Positions 7,100-10,747 of a DNA stretch of 10,747 nucleotides are shown here, piece by piece. How positions within the stretch are numbered: position 1 is the stretch's first letter; each line of letters opens with the position of its first letter. A model generated the notes under the pieces. The model had not been told where the DNA came from and made no database searches. It worked only from the letters and a program-made list of their open reading frames with translations. The position numbers and the translations under genes are program-made. The DNA is taken from contig CAMYXQ010000021.1 of assembly GCA_947303105.1 (NCBI GenBank), forward strand, positions 1-10,747. Reading direction: 5' to 3'. The DNA is from an uncultured Caryophanales bacterium (GTDB lineage: Bacteria; Bacillota_I; Bacilli_A; RFN20; CAG-826).

Positions 7100-10000
7100 G
7101 CCGGGATGGCGGAAGCGACGTCCGCATAAGAGAAGCCACTACGGAAGGCACACGGATAGTCGACACCGGTGCTCGTATAGTAGTTACGATTGACCATGTA
7201 GTCATACATGACAGCATCGTAGAAGTAAGCGATCAACCGATTGAGATCGGCCGAATTGGTCGCCATTTCGGTCTGCATCTCGTTGAAGAGGTAACGAGCG
7301 TTGCTGCGAACGGTCGCATCCGTCGAAGCGAGTTTGCGGAGGCCGAAGTTCTCGGTCAAGGAGAGCAGGGTGTTCAAACCGTTGATCGCGGTGACGCTGC
7401 TCGCGGCCGGGAAGGCGGTGAAACCATAGTTATCCAACGCGGACTGGGCGTGGTTCTCGCTCATACGCGTAGCGCTGCTGCCCGGGTCGGTGAGCGGGTT
7501 GATGCCGTTATTGAAGTATTGGGTATTGTCATCAGCGTAGGCGATGGTCGCTTCGAAGAAGTCTTTGAACATGCCATCGGTGATGCCGACGCCGAAGAGG
7601 GTGTCACTGGCATCGAAGAGCTTGGTGATGGTGTAGTCGGAGCCGTCCTTCAAATGGGCCAAAGCCTCGACTTTGTTGTGATATTCGCCGAATCCAACGC
7701 TGCCGATTGAGTCGTTGAGGATGAGCTCAACGGATTCGACCGGAGCGAGGTTATCGGTGAACCACTGGCCTTCGATATCCGAGTCGAAGTTCGCGTCTTC
7801 GAAGATGTCGCCGATGTTCTCGTAGACCGCGAATTCGTCGGTCGGATCGGCAAAGTAACGGGCGAGTTCCAATTCGTAGTCCACCATTTCGTGGCGATAG
7901 GTGAAGAAAAGGAGGTTACAGAACGTGACATCGCGCGCTTCGTAGGTGCCGTTCGCGGACACCGCGCCATCGAGGTAGCGCATGGTGAAGAAGCCATTCG
8001 GGTCATTGAGGAAGGCCATCAAGGGACCGAAGACCTGAGCGAGGGTATTGGTGGAAACCGGATCGCCGGCATGGATGTCGGGATAGCTTCCGCCGCCGAG
8101 GGTGTAAAGGAAGTCGAGGAAGGCGGTCAAGGAATCGACGCCGCCATCGTCTTCATAATAGCCAGCCTGATCGAGGAAGTATTCCATCGTGTCGATGCTG
8201 ACGGCAAAGTCGTCAACGTTCGCGCCATTCGCTTTGAGGCGGAATGCGCGGGCGTTATCGAGATCGAAAGTGATGCCAGGGCCACCGGCAACGGCGGTAT
8301 AGGCGCTATAGGTGGCGCCATCGTAGCTGACGCTGACTTCATAACTGACGGGGTTATCGAGGTACAGGGTGCGGAATAAGCCCGGCACGCCTAGGACGGA
8401 GCTGTCATAGAGATCCGTTCCTCCGGAAAGCGAGAGGCGATAAGTCGTATAATCGTCGAATTCGATCTCATTCTGGAAGAGGTCGACCATTTCGTATGGG
8501 ACCATTTCTTTGATGACATCGAGTTTGGACAAGGCCTTGAGGAGGCTGGAGAGGGAGGCCGGCGGCATCGACTCGAAGTCCATCGAGCTGGAATCGAGGT
8601 GCAAACCGGTCGAATCGATGAAGCCGAGGGACTGGGCGACTTTCATGAAACCGGCGCCATTGCCGTCATCGGTGAGGTTATAGATTTCAAGCAGCCAGTT
8701 GCCCGCGTGATCGCTGGCGAGCGTGCCAGCGTTGAAGGCGCTGATGTAGCCGCTGAGTTTTTCGCCGGCATCGGCATAATCGACATCGAACTTGTTGTTG
8801 TAGTTACGGTCGCTGAGGGTGGCTTCTTCAAGGATCAAGCCATAGGCTTGTTCGAAGACCGTGTGCGCGTTCTTCCACGAAGCGGTCCCGTAAGTGCGGG
8901 TTCCGAATTCATCCCAAACGCCGCCGAGATGGAGGACATAAGAGGATTGGATCGTCGATAAGAAGTCACGCAAGAAGAGGATGGTATCGTCGTCGAACGA
9001 GGCATGTTCAATGTCATTGAAGAGGGTTTCGTTCTCATTGACCATGACCGCGGCTTCAGCGAGGATTTCGATTTGCGCGTCATCCATGTACGCCTCGTAA
9101 TTCGCGTTGGCGTTCGTCATCGGGAGCATGCCCGCGTTTCCGAGCCAGTACATGTAATACGGGTTGGCGTTTTCCATGACGATCGGCATCGAGCCGAATT
9201 CTTCGTCGAACATCTTGGCGATCGGGTTCACAAAAGTATCCGAGAGCAAGGGGTTCGGACAGAGTTCTTTGCCGAAGAGGGCGATCTGATAGGCGGTCAT
9301 CGTCTCGACGTTGCCGCTGTTGAGGGCGGCATAAGCCGCTTCATCCGTCTGGATCTTGTCGATCAGGCTACGGAAGGAATGGCTGTCGCCGACGAAGACA
9401 TCGAGGTTCGGCTCATCGGTGCATAGATCGGTCGCGGAGAGGGCCGGGAAGAGCTCGGCGACATAGTAGCGGACTTTGCTTTCCGCGTCGGTATAGAGCG
9501 AAGCTCTCTGGTCTTTCGGGTTGTTGGCGTAGAAATAGCTGTCATCGAGGCCCGTCGAGTTGAAGATGCGCACCATGACGGCAGAGAAGAAGGTCTCCGT
9601 CTGCGAGCTGCCCGAGGGGATGCTATTGGTGACGTGACTCATCGCCATGCGCTGGAGGAGGTCGGTGGAATAGATCTTGTCGAGGTCGGCGAGATCGGAA
9701 ATGGTGAGGTCGGCCGAGCCGGTATCCATGATTAGATAGGACAATGTATCGATTTCATCGTCGCCATAAGGTTGCTGAGTGATGCCCTGGCCCATGTAGT
9801 AGTAGTTCGGGTCAACGGCGGTCACGCCGATGGAGGCGCTGGCCGAATCGAGGGCGTCTTTGACCTTATCCGGCAAGGCGCGATAGAGCAATTTGCTGTC
9901 GTTGACGGCGCTTAAGACATCGCGGAAAGCAAGGCGTTTGGCTTCGGCTTCGTTGGCCGGAAGCGGCTGGTTATATTCATCGCGGAACATCGTCGAAACA

Positions 10001-10747
10001 TCGAGATCGTTGAGATCGATATCGAGGTTGCGGAACGCATCCACCGCATCCGCGAGCCGGTTGACTTCTTGGACCCACGGACCATTGGAGGCAAGACGGG
10101 TCGAACCCGGAAGTTTGGCCTGGGTGATATTCAAGCCCTCGGTGCACACGGCGCGCACATAGAGGCGGATGTTGGCCAAGGTGGTCGGATCGGAAGAGGG
10201 ACCGTATAACTGGCTCGAATCAATCATCGAAACGATGATGCTTTCGAAGCTGGTGAGGCCGGTCGCTCCGTCAGGCAACGTATTGAAAATGTAAGAGGTG
10301 GCAAAGCCACGGAGGAACGGATCGACGAGATAATGGCCGGAAACCGAGGTTAGATCGAGGTTCGAGGCATCGATCAGACCACTGCTGTTCAAGATACCGT
10401 AAGAGGGGTCGGTGACCGCGTCGACGACATCGGCGAAACGGGCGAAATCATCGCGGAGCACGGTGGTGCGATCGCCATTGTCCCAGGCATCCCAGATGAA
10501 GTCGAGGTTCGCTGCGCCATGGGTGCCTTCGCCGAGATCGATGCCGCCGTCGATGAGGCTATCGACGATTTGTTCGAAGAGGTGATAGGAAAGGGTGCGG
10601 CCGATGCTGCGCGAATAGGACAGTTTGTTGAGCAAACCGCCGAAATGCTTTGCATCGATCGTATCGAGGCTGATGGTTCCGCCGAGGCCGGCTTCGCCGA
10701 CGACGAGCTGGATGTTCGCGCCGCCTATCGAGACGCCGTTCGTGAGG
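7096..10747 (-). CDS. Giant modular protein of unknown function, C-terminal part (at least 1,216 residues)
   Basis: I do not recognise this family. The frame is open to the right window edge; a TTG at 10635 is only an internal codon, and the sequence upstream (from LTNGVSIGGAN) stays in frame, so the true start is outside. Residues below are numbered from 10635. The protein is acidic, rich in Asp, Ala, Ser, Leu and Tyr, with few Cys, and mostly reads as short amphipathic helices. By eye it contains about five degenerate repeats of 214-244 residues, starting near 1, 240, 454, 698 and 941; the last ends at the C-terminus (1179). A beta-rich segment (726-815) is inserted in the fourth. No transmembrane helix, LPxTG, coiled coil or catalytic motif is visible; the tail ends ASAIPA. 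The N-terminus is not visible, so export cannot be judged. A surface or secreted role is a guess from size and modularity. It heads the unit with yigZ and pepP. Confidence 0.85.
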   Translation of the reverse strand, partial: LTNGVSIGGANIQLVVGEAGLGGTISLDTIDAKHFGGLLNKLSYSRSIGRTLSYHLFEQIVDSLIDGGIDLGEGTHGAANLDFIWDAWDNGDRTTVLRDDFARFADVVDAVTDPSYGILNSSGLIDASNLDLTSVSGHYLVDPFLRGFATSYIFNTLPDGATGLTSFESIIVSMIDSSQLYGPSSDPTTLANIRLYVRAVCTEGLNITQAKLPGSTRLASNGPWVQEVNRLADAVDAFRNLDIDLNDLDVSTMFRDEYNQPLPANEAEAKRLAFRDVLSAVNDSKLLYRALPDKVKDALDSASASIGVTAVDPNYYYMGQGITQQPYGDDEIDTLSYLIMDTGSADLTISDLADLDKIYSTDLLQRMAMSHVTNSIPSGSSQTETFFSAVMVRIFNSTGLDDSYFYANNPKDQRASLYTDAESKVRYYVAELFPALSATDLCTDEPNLDVFVGDSHSFRSLIDKIQTDEAAYAALNSGNVETMTAYQIALFGKELCPNPLLSDTFVNPIAKMFDEEFGSMPIVMENANPYYMYWLGNAGMLPMTNANANYEAYMDDAQIEILAEAAVMVNENETLFNDIEHASFDDDTILFLRDFLSTIQSSYVLHLGGVWDEFGTRTYGTASWKNAHTVFEQAYGLILEEATLSDRNYNNKFDVDYADAGEKLSGYISAFNAGTLASDHAGNWLLEIYNLTDDGNGAGFMKVAQSLGFIDSTGLHLDSSSMDFESMPPASLSSLLKALSKLDVIKEMVPYEMVDLFQNEIEFDDYTTYRLSLSGGTDLYDSSVLGVPGLFRTLYLDNPVSYEVSVSYDGATYSAYTAVAGGPGITFDLDNARAFRLKANGANVDDFAVSIDTMEYFLDQAGYYEDDGGVDSLTAFLDFLYTLGGGSYPDIHAGDPVSTNTLAQVFGPLMAFLNDPNGFFTMRYLDGAVSANGTYEARDVTFCNLLFFTYRHEMVDYELELARYFADPTDEFAVYENIGDIFEDANFDSDIEGQWFTDNLAPVESVELILNDSIGSVGFGEYHNKVEALAHLKDGSDYTITKLFDASDTLFGVGITDGMFKDFFEATIAYADDNTQYFNNGINPLTDPGSSATRMSENHAQSALDNYGFTAFPAASSVTAINGLNTLLSLTENFGLRKLASTDATVRSNARYLFNEMQTEMATNSADLNRLIAYFYDAVMYDYMVNRNYYTSTGVDYPCAFRSGFSYADVASAIPA
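7099..7815 (-). repeat. Module 5 (C-terminal) of the giant protein
   Basis: Residues about 941-1179, ending exactly at the stop. It opens with IGDIFEDANFDSDI (941-954). NKVEALAHL with TITKLFDASDTLF (987-1014) aligns to DEIDTLSYL with TISDLADLDKIY of module 2. The closing AINGLNTLLSL (1083-1093) aligns to VNRLADAVDAF of module 1. Confidence 0.45.
7816..8544 (-). repeat. Module 4 of the giant protein, carrying a beta-rich insertion
   Basis: Residues about 698-940. It opens with LLKALSKLDVIKEMVPYEM (698-716). The acidic helix DDGGVDSLTAFL (829-840) comes about 70 residues later than in modules 1-3, because the beta-rich segment 726-815 intervenes. The later parts (LAQVFGPLMAFL, VTFCNLLFF) are only weakly similar to the other modules. 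Confidence 0.4.
8191..8460 (-). other. Beta-rich domain inserted in the giant protein
   Basis: Residues 726-815 alternate hydrophobic and polar residues, as in a beta-sandwich: YTTYRLSLSGG, SYEVSVSYDG, YSAYTAVAGG, ITFDL, ARAFRLKANG, FAVSID. This differs sharply from the helical surroundings. The run SYDGATYSAY ... ARAFRLKA recalls galactose-binding-like or F5/8-type folds (strand, DG turn, arginine-flanked final strand), but this is only a resemblance by eye. Confidence 0.4.
8545..9276 (-). repeat. Module 3 of the giant protein (degenerate protein repeat)
   Basis: Residues about 454-697. It has an opening helix around NPLLSDTFVNPIAKMF (461-476), aromatic NPYYMYWLGN (491-500) matching the NYYYMGQG of module 2, acidic DDAQIEILAEA (518-528), FLRDFLSTIQSSYVLHLGG (554-572) matching FLRGFATS of module 1, and closing FMKVAQSLGFI (663-673). 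Confidence 0.45.
9277..9918 (-). repeat. Module 2 of the giant protein (degenerate protein repeat)
   Basis: Residues about 240-453. It has opening helix VLSAVNDSKLLYRALPDKV (240-258), aromatic NYYYMGQG (277-284), acidic helix DDEIDTLSYLI (292-302), LLQRMAMSHVTNSIPSG (326-342, matching module 1 at A, S, N, P and G) and closing SFRSLIDKI (420-428). Confidence 0.5.
9919..10645 (-). repeat. Module 1 of the giant protein (degenerate protein repeat)
   Basis: Residues about -3 to 239. The shared parts in order are: opening helix LLNKLSYSRSI (to about 27); an acidic helix DDFARFADVV (62-71); FLRGFATSYIFNTLPDG (107-123); and a closing helix VNRLADAVDAF (191-201) before the next module. Boundaries are approximate. 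Confidence 0.5.

Noticed and set aside
7891..9426. Plus-strand frames of 120-162 codons antisense to the giant gene
   Set aside because: Codon-bias shadows of a long continuous coding frame. Their translations are compositionally odd (runs of Glu, Val, Ile, Gly) and have no ribosome binding site of note.
10633..10635. TTG at 10635 as the start of the giant protein
   Set aside because: The frame stays open for 37 more codons to the window edge with similar composition, there is no ribosome binding site before the TTG, and the first module's helix begins a few residues before it.
1..10747. CRISPR arrays, tRNA or rRNA genes, insertion sequences, phage or defence gene cassettes
   Set aside because: No short direct-repeat arrays, cloverleaf sequences, transposase motifs or terminal inverted repeats were seen. 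Coding density is near complete with ordinary genes apart from the giant protein.

Overview
The window is a fully packed stretch with every gene on the minus strand, so transcription runs from the right edge to the left edge. It looks like a low-to-medium G+C bacterium of the Bacilli/Erysipelotrichales-Mollicutes side of the Firmicutes. The evidence is an AddAB-type (not RecBCD) helicase-nuclease, strong AGGAGG ribosome binding sites, a TATAAT -10 box, short or overlapping gene junctions, and standard use of TGA as a stop. Base composition is roughly even (about 50-60 % G+C by hand count in most lines). That suggests an uncultured gut-type lineage rather than a classical AT-rich mycoplasma; the taxonomic call is an inference.

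There are two transcription units. Unit 1 (10747 to about 5165) starts outside the window with a very large protein of unknown function, of which at least 1,216 residues are visible. It continues through an IMPACT/YigZ-family gene joined by an ATGA overlap and a pepP-type Xaa-Pro aminopeptidase joined by a 17-nt overlap. It ends in a clear Rho-independent terminator. Unit 2 (from about 5124 to beyond position 1) has its own TATAAT box directly upstream of glpK (glycerol kinase). It continues with addB, which starts 3 nt after the glpK stop, and addA, which overlaps addB by 8 nt and runs off the left edge.

AddA and AddB together form the helicase-nuclease that processes double-strand breaks for RecA loading. 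GlpK makes glycerol-3-phosphate for lipid synthesis or glycolysis, and why it leads the recombination genes is not evident. YigZ and PepP are housekeeping functions with no evident link to the giant protein upstream of them.

The most unusual object is the giant protein. Read by eye, its visible part is about five degenerate modules of roughly 214-244 residues, and the last ends at the C-terminus. One module carries a beta-rich insertion of about 70-90 residues. I recognise no known family in it. The only intergenic stretch of note is the 81 nt at 5125-5205, which holds the terminator and the glpK -10 box.
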